From contig NZ_CP014870.1 of NCBI RefSeq assembly GCF_001661075.1, positions 1,426,001 to 1,490,000 of the forward strand: 64,000 bases of DNA. The letters run 5' to 3'. Source of the DNA: Pseudomonas silesiensis. GTDB taxonomy: Bacteria; Pseudomonadota; Gammaproteobacteria; Pseudomonadales; Pseudomonadaceae. The notes under the pieces are model-generated. The model did not search any database and was not told the origin of the DNA. It was given only the letters and a program-made list of their open reading frames with translations. The translations under genes were made by a program, and so were the position numbers. Below, in pieces: positions 25,713 through 35,226 of the stretch; the stretch's first letter is position 1, and every line of letters begins with the position of its first letter.

Positions 25713-28126
25713 AGGGCTAGTTCTTCCAGAATGTCTGTATTGATCTCGATGGGATCATCACCTTCGGTGACGGGCATGTCGAAACGCTCAAAAGCCATGT
25801 CATTGATTTGCTCCAGGGCGCCATCGAGCATCAGCTCCATATCGCTGGCAGCGGCTTCAAGTTCGGATCGGCTCCATTCGGCACGGGAAATCAACAAGCG
25901 CAAGAATGCAGAATGTTCCAGATCGAGGCCGGCAACGTCAGCAGTGGTTTCGGTCGCCGACTCCACAGTCTCAACGGCCTGTTCCGGCTCCTCAACCTGG
26001 TCATCAGTGAACACCTGGGCGAGGAGGGCAGAGACTTCAGCCGTTTCACGTTGCAGCTCAGCAATGCGCTCGTGATCAAGCACGAAGCCCTGTTTTGCAA
26101 CGGCGGCTGATTGTGTGCCGGGTTCGGTTGGAGTGGAGCTTGTTGCAGGTTTGACGGGAGTAATACTCCCCCCGGCTGCGGCGCCGTGAAGATCGCTGTA
26201 GAGCAGTTGACTATCCAGTTGCAGCGCCTTGTAAACACGCTCAAGAAGTTTCACTTCAGCAGGGCTGACGATCCCATCGGCTTGCGCCAAGTGAGCCAGG
26301 AAGCTGGCAATCGTGCGCTTGGCTTCGACAGTTAATGGATTGAGCTTTTTCTTCAAGCTTGCCAGCGTTGGCGGTTGCTGGATTTGAATCTGCAGGTGCG
26401 CCTTGAGACGTTTGCGATGGGCAACGCTCAGGTGACTCCAGGAATCGATGTGCTGAGCAAGTAGTGAAACTTCTTCATTGGATGTATCGCCGTCGGCAGA
26501 GGCGACTGAACTGGCCAGATCGAGTGTGACTGAGGCCGCGTTGTAGGCCGCTGACGCTCGCAGTGATCCGTCCTCAGGTTGGGTCACGAACAGCGCGATA
26601 CGGTCTTCAGCTTTTGGAGTCCTGCTCCCAGCGAGTACATCAGGCTCCATACCGATATGAAGTGATTCCAATGCACGGGCAAGAGCGAGAACCTTGTCAC
26701 GCGAAAGTGCACCAGCGCTCTTGAGTCGGCCGGCGAGTTCTCCAAAGCTCATGACAATCAGATCGTCACCGATCTTGCTTTGAAGCTCCTCCAACTCCGT
26801 ACGAGCTGTTGCTGGCCAAAGGGTGACTGGAAGTTGCAACAGGCCTTCCAGGGCTTCTGCGCTTTCAGGGTTTCGGCCTAGATAACGGCTGTAAGGTTCA
26901 AGCTCGCTGGTGCATAGCTCCATCAGCAATTGCAGACTTTTTCGCGTTCCCGACGTGGCCATGACATCAGGAAGATCGCCCACGTTAAGCAAGGGGGCCA
27001 TCAATACTGCCGAGGCAGGTCGATAGCTTGCTTTGAGCTTGGTTTTGTTTTGGGCGAGCATTAGACCCGTAGGATGTGCACTGGCGTACTTGAGCTTGAA
27101 CAGCGCGGCGAAGACTTCCTTGCACCGTGTTACCGGGGTGCGCTTGCTGATATTGGGGTCAGCTAACGCCCATGCCAATGCCCAGTTGGCATCAAGTGGC
27201 CGTTTGTTTGCGGCGTGTTGCCCCAAACCAATGCGCAGTGGGAGAGGCATTTCATAGCCGTAAGCAACGGCACCAGGAGGTGGGCCAAGGTAAAGGTTAG
27301 GATCGAGCGTTTGATTGCCCAGGTAATCCAGAAAGCCCTCCGCATACCCCCTGAACGATCGATTGTCCCCATAGATATCCAGTAGCCGTTGGACTTCTTT
27401 GACGATCAGGGGAATCTCGGCCTTCACCTGCGGGTCACTCACCGCATCAACGAGAGCACGTCGCTCAAGGCCATAGAAAAACAGAAAGACGTAGCCAGTG
27501 TCTGCCAGCGGATCTCGGCGTCCGCCTTCTAGCCACTGCAGGTACGCGCGCCGAGCCTCAGGCGATATGGAATGGAAACTCGGCCAGTAGGACATCAGCC
27601 GCTCTTCGATATCAACGTACGACTTGGCTATCCGCAGTTTGGGATTGAGCAGTGATGGCTCTTGCGCATCGTATCGACCCAGCGCGCTTCCTACGTAGAG
27701 CATACCTCCTGGAAGTGAAAAACCAGCCACTGAAACTGACTCGTCTGCCGGCACCCACCGGGTATCTGATTTCTGTTTGCTTGCGTCTGGAATTTTAAAG
27801 GACGCGGAAGGCGGGGAGCCTAGTTGGACGGTATAAAAATCGGTGGTTTCTTCAGGCATATTGTTGGACGAAACCTCTTGCATGGAGAAGGTCACGTTTT
27901 TGCTGCGCGGATCCCGCAGGGGTGCTGTCTCTGAAGCAGATTTTTGCAACTGCTCAAGCTGCCGTTTAGTGCGCGTGGCCAACAGCCACATAAATCCACC
28001 GATGCAAGCGACGACACAAATAGCGATCCAGGCGTTCTTCGGGATCGAGGCGAATGCACCAAAAGCCAACGCAAAAATAATCAGGATGCCGGTGCCACTG
28101 GAGTTTGTTGCCTTCTTCCTTGCCAT
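25709..28126 (-). CDS. sngA: SngA, membrane-anchored TerB-domain protein of the Shango defence system
   Basis: 805 residues. Two N-terminal membrane helices (about residues 12-29 and 34-51) are followed by a basic stretch. A TerB-N domain (about 120-330) begins RWVPADESVSVAGFSLPGGM. A central TerB-like helical domain (about 585-660) contains LAHLAQADGIVSPAEVKLLE. A TerB-C region follows to the end. AAGGATG lies about 12 bases before the ATG. TerB-N/TerB-C proteins have been linked by comparative genomics to membrane-associated stress and DNA-processing systems. Here the protein probably anchors the ATPase and helicase at the inner membrane, which is inferred. Confidence 0.86.
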   Translation of the reverse strand: MARKKATNSSGTGILIIFALAFGAFASIPKNAWIAICVVACIGGFMWLLATRTKRQLEQLQKSASETAPLRDPRSKNVTFSMQEVSSNNMPEETTDFYTVQLGSPPSASFKIPDASKQKSDTRWVPADESVSVAGFSLPGGMLYVGSALGRYDAQEPSLLNPKLRIAKSYVDIEERLMSYWPSFHSISPEARRAYLQWLEGGRRDPLADTGYVFLFFYGLERRALVDAVSDPQVKAEIPLIVKEVQRLLDIYGDNRSFRGYAEGFLDYLGNQTLDPNLYLGPPPGAVAYGYEMPLPLRIGLGQHAANKRPLDANWALAWALADPNISKRTPVTRCKEVFAALFKLKYASAHPTGLMLAQNKTKLKASYRPASAVLMAPLLNVGDLPDVMATSGTRKSLQLLMELCTSELEPYSRYLGRNPESAEALEGLLQLPVTLWPATARTELEELQSKIGDDLIVMSFGELAGRLKSAGALSRDKVLALARALESLHIGMEPDVLAGSRTPKAEDRIALFVTQPEDGSLRASAAYNAASVTLDLASSVASADGDTSNEEVSLLAQHIDSWSHLSVAHRKRLKAHLQIQIQQPPTLASLKKKLNPLTVEAKRTIASFLAHLAQADGIVSPAEVKLLERVYKALQLDSQLLYSDLHGAAAGGSITPVKPATSSTPTEPGTQSAAVAKQGFVLDHERIAELQRETAEVSALLAQVFTDDQVEEPEQAVETVESATETTADVAGLDLEHSAFLRLLISRAEWSRSELEAAASDMELMLDGALEQINDMAFERFDMPVTEGDDPIEINTDILEELAL

Positions 28127-28477
28127 GGTTCGTTTTCATCCTTGAAAGATGGGTGCTGGCGCATTGGCAGTATCTGATATTTCAATAGCTAGAGCCATGG
28201 GGCGCGCAGAGCTATCGATCGGAAAAACCTTCAAACAGCTAGTCTGTACCATTCTAGGCGTCCGGCCAGCTCTATCGGCCCCAAGATTTTCAAAGGTGGT
28301 TTGAACCGCCTTTGGCAGATATGCAGAAACCCTACCAATCACTTTTAGGGGAAACTCGTCATCGAGAGGGCGCCTGGGGGGCGAGGTGGTTGGCACTAGA
28401 CGATGGCCGAGGCATGGATGCCCATGACGCATCGTTTTGGGTCGTTACTTCGGGCCAGCGACGCCCGGCTCACCTAG
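28127..28477. other. Region upstream of sngA
   Basis: It presumably contains the Shango promoter. A 98-codon minus-strand ORF (28,136-28,432) ends exactly at the sngA ribosome-binding site, as an operon gene would, but it has no family signature. I leave it unannotated. Confidence 0.35.
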
Positions 28478-29010
28478 TCAGCCGAGAATCTCTTTAACGA
28501 TGAAAGCAATATCGTGCGGACGGCTACGTTCTGAAACCTTGCTAAAGGACGTGCTTCTTTCATTTCCGGCGTGGCGGCTACTGAACACATCATCGCTAGC
28601 ATCGGGCATCACCATTCATTTGATTCAGTTGCCGCTGCCTTCAAGTCGGGATAATCATCAAGTGCAAGATTAGGCCCGCCTTCGTCCGTCTGCAGACGCT
28701 CCGGGTTACGTATTCTCCTGCCTCAGCATCCGCCCTCTCCCCTCACCGCCCGAGAGGTCTGCCAGGTACTGTCGGACGTCGCGCTGGGCGAACGCATCAT
28801 GACGCGAGGTTCCATCCAGTCTTGGAGCGAGATCTACCACGGCCTCACGCCAGCTATGGAAGGTTGTCGTATAAGCCAGCATGCCATTTCCTGGCGTTGA
28901 AATGCGACAGGCCTTCGAGCATGGAGGGGCACCCTGCGAAAACAGTATCGGGTTCAAGCTGTCTTGCATCGTAGTCACCTTATGACGCCCATGCTGCGTT
29001 GGTATAATGC
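28478..29010. pseudogene. Mosaic of decayed exonuclease, DUF7693-like and 93-aa gene pieces
   Basis: Minus strand 28,478-28,514 encodes DIAFIVKEILG then a stop, the exonuclease C-terminus. Near 28,645-28,720 there is a decayed end of the 93-aa gene (GGATAATCATCAAG is kept). Plus strand 28,742-28,862 encodes LTAREVCQVLSDVALGERIM and SWSEIYHGL, the N-terminal half of the DUF7693-like protein, in the opposite orientation. Minus strand 28,866-29,010 encodes NAAWAS, a stop, GDYDARQLEPD and FNARKWHAGLYDN, the middle of the exonuclease. These pieces were rearranged after copying. Confidence 0.65.
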
Positions 29011-29287
29011 GAAGCAAAAGTTCGTAGCTCTTCGCTACTATCCCCAACATAGTGCTGGATCGGCTCTGAATGCTTCGCGGTCGAAGCGCTCCCAAAGTCC
29101 CGTCAGCGCATCCCGGAATGTTGGGATGCCGCTCTCGGCTGACGCCCAGCACCTGTGACGACAACAACATGCTTAGCATCCCGCAATTGTAGAGCAAGGG
29201 TGCAGGTGGTCATGAACATTCCTAGGTGCGGATTTCAGTTGGATGCCGAGATTATGGGCGTTGGATTGGCGGCCAATTGCTTAAAAG

Positions 29288-30193
29288 CTAAGGTATTCTG
29301 ATTGTCGGCAGTCCGGCAACGTATGCCAAGGACATGTCTGCTGGGTAGTGGCCCGTCCTCTCCCTCATTTGGCGCATCAAGTCCGTGTAATTATCCGTAA
29401 TTCTGCGGACGCCGTGGGGCGTGAGTAGACTCACATGAATACTTGCTTTGCGAGCCCACGAGGCACAGATCCTTCTCAGCGCATCAGACGATAGTGGGCG
29501 CCCAGGGGCATTAGCCGCACGAAAAAGATACTCTCCGTCCGACAGCTTTGAAGCCTTCACGTACTGATTAAAGATCGCCCTGTGCCGTTCTGGAATTGCA
29601 TCGAGTACCCTCTTGGTGTCAAAGGTCTTCACCCCATACACCGCAGCACCATGATGCATTCTCGCCGATAGGATCTCGCTTGAACGCAGCGCACCCAGCA
29701 TGCATGCAAACAGAGCCCGATCCCTCAAGTCGCCAGATTCGGAAAGGATCTTTTCCAAGAGCTGAATGTGTTCTTTGGACAGTCCTGGCTGAGCCCCGCT
29801 AACTAGTTTTAATAACGGGTTATGACCAGCATCGGGAGCAAGCAGCAGACGTTTGAAGGCTACGAGTTTTTTCAGGGAGAGATCGGTTACGAGCTGTTCC
29901 AGCTCCCGTTGATCTACAGACAGCCATGCTTCCGGCTGCAGGGTAGCTTTAATGGTTGAACCAATTGCATGCCTGACAGTGGCTTCTGACGGCACAGGCT
30001 CATCAGGTTGGCAGACCTTTGAGGCTTCGTTGAGATCGTAAAAGTTCTGATAGCCCAGTCCTTGCGCGAGCGTTTTTTGAGCCTCTGCAAGCGAAATTGG
30101 AGTTGGGCCACGCCAGTGCTGTTGCAACTGCTTGGCAAGGCTTTTGAAGCCACGATTACGGATCAGGTCTTGTGGATAGACTGGGACGCGCAT
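29288..30193 (-). CDS. Tyrosine recombinase/phage-integrase family protein, 301 aa
   Basis: The C-terminal half carries the tyrosine recombinase residues: Arg in LGALRSSEIL (about 170), His-x-x-Arg in LTPHGVRRI (about 257-260), GHYPADMS, and Tyr in SLAYVAG (about 290). The N-terminal domain (MRVPVYPQDLIRNRGFKSLA, then LAEAQKTLAQGLGYQNFYDL) also occurs alone at 11,138-11,512. The usual beta-hairpin lysine is not obvious. It is separate from the recombinase operon at 30.9-37.4 kb and may be the integrase of an older, now decayed element whose pieces lie around it. Confidence 0.72.
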   Translation of the reverse strand: MRVPVYPQDLIRNRGFKSLAKQLQQHWRGPTPISLAEAQKTLAQGLGYQNFYDLNEASKVCQPDEPVPSEATVRHAIGSTIKATLQPEAWLSVDQRELEQLVTDLSLKKLVAFKRLLLAPDAGHNPLLKLVSGAQPGLSKEHIQLLEKILSESGDLRDRALFACMLGALRSSEILSARMHHGAAVYGVKTFDTKRVLDAIPERHRAIFNQYVKASKLSDGEYLFRAANAPGRPLSSDALRRICASWARKASIHVSLLTPHGVRRITDNYTDLMRQMRERTGHYPADMSLAYVAGLPTIRIP

Positions 30194-30873
30194 AGCAATT
30201 CTCCGGTCGCCAGGGTGTCGGCTGCCCGCTGACTATCGTCGAAATGCGTGCGATAAAGAGGTGTTGCAACCTGTGGCATTGAGCCTTCACGAGCCGACCG
30301 TTTGATCCAGGGAGATCAGAGGCGGAGAAATTAGCATGGCAATCCGGGGATCGTCTACGATGGTGCCGAAAGATTGGGCTAGTTCAGAGATTCAGGGCAC
30401 TGCGTGACCACCGTTTTGGGGGCATATGCGCGCGGAAAGGAGCATAAGCTTGTTGGTGTTGATACGATTTTGACCATTGGGTCATAATTTCATCAACCAA
30501 CATGATTGTTCTTACTAATCTGACCGGCACGCAAAAGTATGTCCTACTGTGACGAATTGATGAGTTAGCATCTCTGACACACCTACGTCCCCTGGCTTGG
30601 TCAGGAGCAACGGTTTCAGTGTGCTTTTCAGTCAAACTTTTTTGAGAATATCTTGCTCCAGTCGCGTTTCGCTAGTACAGCGCTGTAGTCTTCCTGGGAT
30701 TGTACCAGCCAGTGAGAGGGAGGCCTGCCTGGCACTCCAGTGCAATGGATCGCCGGCGCCAAAGGGCACCTCCGGATAAGCCAATCGCAGCTTCGGGCTT
30801 GAATAGACCGGCTGAATGCGCTCTTGTAAGGAGGAAAGGGGGGGAAGGGGCAAAGTCAGGGCAACAGATTAAG
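30194..30873. other. Intergenic stretch between the lone recombinase and the recombinase operon
   Basis: No recognised gene. A 73-codon minus-strand ORF at 30,632-30,853 (RIQPVYSSPKLRLAYPEVPF) looks protein-like and may be the tail of a lost gene, but I could not place it in a family. Confidence 0.4.
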
Positions 30874-30895
30874 CGGGAGAGCCGAAGCTCTCCAG
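30874..30895 (-). terminator. Hairpin after the recombinase operon
   Basis: GGAGAGC-TTCG-GCTCTCC forms a perfect 7-bp stem with a stable UUCG-type loop about 16 bases after the last stop codon. The T-run after it is poor, so termination may be partial. Confidence 0.55.
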
Positions 30896-30908
30896 AAGCG
30901 TGGCCTCG

Positions 30909-32189
30909 TCACCCAAACTTTTCGAGAGCCTCATGAATGTTCAGAGCATCTTCATGGATAGTCTCATGGGTGATTCCTCTGTTTGCCATGACCAGGTACC
31001 GCGCCAAAACCAAGTAATGTTGGTAGGTGGTACTAGGGTCTTCATGCCCCATCTGGTTGATGATCACCTGGGTAAGCGCGACATGCATGACCTCAGCATC
31101 CTTCTTTAGGATGTCTTCACCGTTATGGTGCTGCACCATCATCATGGTCGGCCACCACTTACGAGCATGGTAGAAAATATTCGTAGTGGCAAAGCTAGGA
31201 TCCTTGGCGACGGCTAGCCGCTTGGCATAGTTGGTAGCATTAGCAATCATGCTTGGGGTTACCGGTACACCTTCTGCAGTCAAGAAAAGTATCGATAGAG
31301 GGCATTTTTTGCCAAACTTTTTACGGTACAGTCTGGCCCTGGCAGGGTACTCATTCTTGATGTACTCATCTTCGAGCATCTTAAGAGCATAGTCGGGAAT
31401 TTTAATATCCCTAAATTTGTTACCTTTGCCGAAGACGTTATAGTCATGCGATTTAATCTCGCTGTCCATCTGGCTATAAGGCAAGATGTGGCGATTTTTC
31501 CCGTTTCCCATATAGGGGAATTTCACCAGTTCCATCGGGCGCATGGCAGTAGCTAAAGCAAAGTTGAAAAGTACTGCGTAAACCTTGTCGGGATAAGCCG
31601 AGAGAAGAGTTTTAACCTCGCTGTGCTTGATCAGATGCACAGCCTTTTTTTGCCTAGCTTGCTTGTCCAGTACGCGAATCGGATCTGTATCAAGGGAGAG
31701 TTTCGTCTTTTTAGCAAGATAGTTAAGAAGGCGGCGATCCTTGAAGTTGGCGATCCAGGTCTTGAGTCGAATTTTAACGCCGGTAGGAATGCCTTCATCC
31801 GACAGCCATTTGAAAAAATAGTAGACTGTTGTTGCATCGCTATAGATTGTTTCAGAGGTCGGGTGAGGGGTGCCTCGGCTTATTCTCTTTTGCTGTCTAA
31901 ATATTTGCCAGTGGCGGATCTCCACGTTGGAGACATGAATGTGATAGTCGCCTGGCTCTACTAGCTTGAATTTTTCAAAATTAGAAAGAAATCGATAAAA
32001 CTGTGCGATAAGGGTTGCATATCGCTTCGACGTCTGCATTGAAGATCTACTTTTTCTGTACAGGTAGATGTTGGGGATGCTGACCAAAATACGTTTTTTA
32101 TCTTTCTCAGCTATAAGGACATAGTGCTCAACGTTGGCAAGCAGTGTCGAGCTGTAGTACTTGATTGGCTTGATTTCAAACTTGATCAT
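30909..32189 (-). CDS. gmtY: GMT-type tyrosine recombinase (GmtY-like), last gene of the operon
   Basis: 426 residues with a tyrosine recombinase catalytic domain: Arg in ALATAMRPMELVKF (about 216), His-x-x-Arg in FYHARKWW (about 340-343), MGHEDPSTTY, and Tyr in QHYL (about 392). The N-terminal part resembles a SAM-like core-binding domain (SKRYATLIAQFYRFLSNF). It is the last of five tandem minus-strand genes; its ATG overlaps the stop of the upstream gene by one base. The set matches the Gamma-Mobile-Trio described for defence-carrying islands in Gammaproteobacteria. The letter assignment is from memory of size and motif. Confidence 0.7.
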   Translation of the reverse strand: MIKFEIKPIKYYSSTLLANVEHYVLIAEKDKKRILVSIPNIYLYRKSRSSMQTSKRYATLIAQFYRFLSNFEKFKLVEPGDYHIHVSNVEIRHWQIFRQQKRISRGTPHPTSETIYSDATTVYYFFKWLSDEGIPTGVKIRLKTWIANFKDRRLLNYLAKKTKLSLDTDPIRVLDKQARQKKAVHLIKHSEVKTLLSAYPDKVYAVLFNFALATAMRPMELVKFPYMGNGKNRHILPYSQMDSEIKSHDYNVFGKGNKFRDIKIPDYALKMLEDEYIKNEYPARARLYRKKFGKKCPLSILFLTAEGVPVTPSMIANATNYAKRLAVAKDPSFATTNIFYHARKWWPTMMMVQHHNGEDILKKDAEVMHVALTQVIINQMGHEDPSTTYQHYLVLARYLVMANRGITHETIHEDALNIHEALEKFG

Positions 32190-33184
32190 TAGTCACCCTG
32201 CTTGATTCGCTTTACTTGGATGGAATCGAAACCCCAATCCATCAGCGGCACTCTGGCCTCATCGGCATCTTTTAGTTCTTCTTCTGGCACACCTCTGTAA
32301 ATGAACTTGCGTTTGGATGCTATTACTGCCTCAGACGAACTGTAGGGGACGTAGATTGAGAGAGATGCTACCGGCGTTAGCTCTTTTACGATGAGCTGGA
32401 TTTCGGCTCGGCTGTATAGGGGGAGCTGAAGCGCGACAAGTACATGATCAGGTCTGGGGTTGATGGTCTTGCAGAATGAGCCGAAGTCTGAAATATACCG
32501 TTCCTGAAAAACTACAATGTCCACCTTTTCGAGGCTAGGCAAGGCCTTAATGATTTTTATGTTCTTTTGGATCTCCGCGTCTTTGGCGTCTTCGTACTCG
32601 TCAAAGTCATTTGATACGGCGTAGCTCTTGCAAAGGGCCTTGACGTCAATCTCGAGCGGAATAAAGTTTTTAGAAGACTTGATTGAGTTGATTTCATTGT
32701 TAAAATTGTAAGTGGACGTGGCGTCCGCTATAAGCTGGGTGTTGCTTACCTCAAGCTCAGTTACGCGCTTGATAAGCTGAGCATTGTGGTTGTTTTGGCT
32801 TGTGAGTGTTGCACTTATTTGACCTGACTCATAAATCATCACATCGTTATTCATTAGTGATGTAATATGCTTGTTCAAGGCTTCGGTCAGTTCGGCCTTA
32901 TGGGTTGCCTGGATTTCGATCAGCTGAAACTCTAACTGAGCAAGCCTTTTCTCCTTGCTCTCCAGCAGTTGGCTGAGAGAGGTGCAATCACTGACTAGCA
33001 GCTTAGAGATGGATTGACTGCCTTTCGCATAGTCCTTTAGATCACCATAATAACGATTGAACGCTTGCCGGGTAATCCCGGCAAGGTTGGATAGCTTGCC
33101 AATAGGTAGCTTGGTCATGCCGTTATCCAGCTGATGCTGTTTGATAATCCCAATCAGCTTATTGCGAGTGTCCACGCCGCTCAT
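32189..33184 (-). CDS. gmtX: GMT-type accessory protein (GmtX-like), HTH plus coiled coil
   Basis: 331 residues with no catalytic motif. The N-terminal 60 residues contain a helix-turn-helix-like segment (KLPIGKLSNLAGITRQAFNR). A long helical coiled coil follows (about residues 65-165, with ESKEKRLAQLEFQLIEIQAT). The C-terminal part has an alpha/beta pattern (VDIVVFQERYISDFGSF, VLVALQLPLYSRAEIQLIVK). It overlaps the genes on both sides by one to four bases. A DNA-binding assembly factor for the recombinases is a fair inference. Assignment as GmtX rests on context. Confidence 0.62.
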   Translation of the reverse strand: MSGVDTRNKLIGIIKQHQLDNGMTKLPIGKLSNLAGITRQAFNRYYGDLKDYAKGSQSISKLLVSDCTSLSQLLESKEKRLAQLEFQLIEIQATHKAELTEALNKHITSLMNNDVMIYESGQISATLTSQNNHNAQLIKRVTELEVSNTQLIADATSTYNFNNEINSIKSSKNFIPLEIDVKALCKSYAVSNDFDEYEDAKDAEIQKNIKIIKALPSLEKVDIVVFQERYISDFGSFCKTINPRPDHVLVALQLPLYSRAEIQLIVKELTPVASLSIYVPYSSSEAVIASKRKFIYRGVPEEELKDADEARVPLMDWGFDSIQVKRIKQGD

Positions 33185-35226
33185 GCTTGTGCTTCCACCG
33201 TTGGAATCAGCTGGTAAGACTTGTTGTTCTTCAACGTATCAAGGTGCCGAGAGTTCTCCAGAATCTTCTGCTGGAGCATCGTCTTCGAATTTTCAGACAG
33301 AGTGTCGCTGGCATTGTCCAGCATGTGCTGATAGAAAATAACGTTGTCCTCGAGAGCTTTCGCGGCTTTGTCCACAATTACTGCATGCTGGCAAGCCGTA
33401 TCGCAGAAGAGGGGATCCGGAAGCTCTTTCGTCACGACTTCTTTACGGCGAGCTAAGCAGGGCGGAAGATTAGGCGAGGAGTACAACTCGCTGCTAACAC
33501 AGTAGCTTCCGACTGCCGTCCTGTGAATGAACAACGGTTCACCAGAAGACAACAGATGGCTCACATAGGTGAAAATCGTGACCTTAAGCTGTTTACCACT
33601 GAAGGCATCAGGTCGCGCAGCGATTTTTTCCACCAGGCGCCGAGCGCTCTCACCCGACGAGCTGGAAGTCTTCACAGACGTAATGATATCAGTGAAATCT
33701 TCGATGTAATTCTGCTCAATAGCGTGAGCCACACTCTGAACAATGTAAGGGTTACGACCAATGTAGCGGAGCGTCATGGCATAGCTGGCGTGTCCGAACA
33801 GAAGGCGAATGATGTCGATGTTTCGCTCGCTTCGATTGATCAATATTTCGGCGATCGTCTTGCGGAAGCGGTGCGTATGGATCCGTTCGATGCCAAGTAC
33901 TTCTTCCAGTTCGTCGGTAATGCGCTCAACACGAACAGAGTCTTGTTTCTTGATCTGTTTCGTGCTCCGGTTGGACTGGAAAAGATAACCTTCGCGTTCC
34001 AATCCGCAGATAGCTCTCAGCTGCTTGTATTCTTCAATTTTCTTGCCAATGAAAACTGGGAGCGGCAGGAAAGAGGTATCTCCTTTGTGGTTTGGATCCC
34101 GACTTGTTTTAAAGCGGGTCACTTGGAGTTGGTATCGTCCATCTTTGCCTTTGATAATGTGCTCAAATTTGAGCGGCTCGAGCTCACTCGCACGCAGCCC
34201 ACTGATGAGCGCAACCAAAATGTAAATCCCATTTCGGACGCAGTCGAGAGCATTCTTGTAGCTGCGAAGCCATGAGTAGTTCCAAAACTGAGTAGAGTCG
34301 TATTTACGGGGGATCTTGGTGAGTGTGAGAATCTGTTCTCCATCAACCTCAAGATTCAGTGCTTTCTCCAGCTCAAGATCTTCTTGATAGCGCGTCAAGG
34401 TCTTGCTGTTGAACTGGTCTAAGCCATTAGACTGAATGTACTCTTTAGCTTTAAGGAGCAACGGAATCCCTTTGTCAGTCCAAAGAAAAGCGTACTCAGC
34501 CAACTTTTTGAGCTCCGGCTCGGTAAATGGAATCCAAGTAGAAAGCGAACCAGTGAAGTGACGAATCACATCCTTTCTGCGCTCAGGGGTGTCCACGGTG
34601 TTTGCAGAAACGAAAATGCGATGCTCCACTGGCAACAGCTGCTGAGCGCTAAGCGACAGCCAGAAGCGGATGTGGTGGAATAGGTATGTATAGTGGGTGA
34701 AAGCTGACGCCTCTTTAGCCTTGTCCAGAGCTCGAATCAAAAGCTGTGACGAGATAAATGAAAACGACTCTGCGTCTCCCGACAAGTGATTATCCTGGAA
34801 AACATACCTATCTAGGATTCGAAACGCAGAGCTATGGCTCTTGGTTGTGGAGTACGCGCGGATACCACCAAATGGAGCATACTCAGGGATTAGATGGTAA
34901 ATAAACGACTTTTTAAACTCTGCAACATCTGGCAGAAGCCCTTCAAAAGAGACTCGTGTGACAGAGCCATATTTGTCTTTGAATAAAATCCAGCTGGAGT
35001 CGCTATACAACGAATAGCATGAGACAGGGAAGCTCCCATCGGGATACAGCTCAAGTTTTTTCAGCAGTGAGCTGTGAGTTTGCTGTGCTGTTCCGCCAGT
35101 TTCCAGAAGAAGGCGCTCTAGCTCCTGCTCCGCAGCGTCTTGCATGTCATCAAAGAAGTCAGCCTCAAGCTCGTCCGCAAAGCTTTTTGATTCGGTATCG
35201 TTCATTGCAAATGGCTTACGGCTCAT
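33181..35226 (-). CDS. gmtZ: GMT-type integrase (GmtZ-like), 681 aa
   Basis: A large tyrosine recombinase: Arg in VALISGLRASELEPL (about 342), His-x-x-Arg in HTHRFRKTIAE (about 452), LLFGHASYAM and Tyr in TLRYIGRNP (about 488). The C-terminal 190 residues follow the catalytic domain and contain several cysteines (YCVSSELYSSPNLPPC, FCDTACQHAV) that could bind zinc. The N-terminus is acidic. It overlaps its neighbours by four bases on each side. The GMT letter is assigned from memory and could be swapped with the 734-aa neighbour. Confidence 0.65.
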   Translation of the reverse strand: MSRKPFAMNDTESKSFADELEADFFDDMQDAAEQELERLLLETGGTAQQTHSSLLKKLELYPDGSFPVSCYSLYSDSSWILFKDKYGSVTRVSFEGLLPDVAEFKKSFIYHLIPEYAPFGGIRAYSTTKSHSSAFRILDRYVFQDNHLSGDAESFSFISSQLLIRALDKAKEASAFTHYTYLFHHIRFWLSLSAQQLLPVEHRIFVSANTVDTPERRKDVIRHFTGSLSTWIPFTEPELKKLAEYAFLWTDKGIPLLLKAKEYIQSNGLDQFNSKTLTRYQEDLELEKALNLEVDGEQILTLTKIPRKYDSTQFWNYSWLRSYKNALDCVRNGIYILVALISGLRASELEPLKFEHIIKGKDGRYQLQVTRFKTSRDPNHKGDTSFLPLPVFIGKKIEEYKQLRAICGLEREGYLFQSNRSTKQIKKQDSVRVERITDELEEVLGIERIHTHRFRKTIAEILINRSERNIDIIRLLFGHASYAMTLRYIGRNPYIVQSVAHAIEQNYIEDFTDIITSVKTSSSSGESARRLVEKIAARPDAFSGKQLKVTIFTYVSHLLSSGEPLFIHRTAVGSYCVSSELYSSPNLPPCLARRKEVVTKELPDPLFCDTACQHAVIVDKAAKALEDNVIFYQHMLDNASDTLSENSKTMLQQKILENSRHLDTLKNNKSYQLIPTVEAQA

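Noticed and set aside
28136..28432. 98-codon minus-strand ORF ending at the sngA ribosome-binding site
   Set aside because: Position is suggestive but composition is irregular, no start signal is clear and no family is recognisable.
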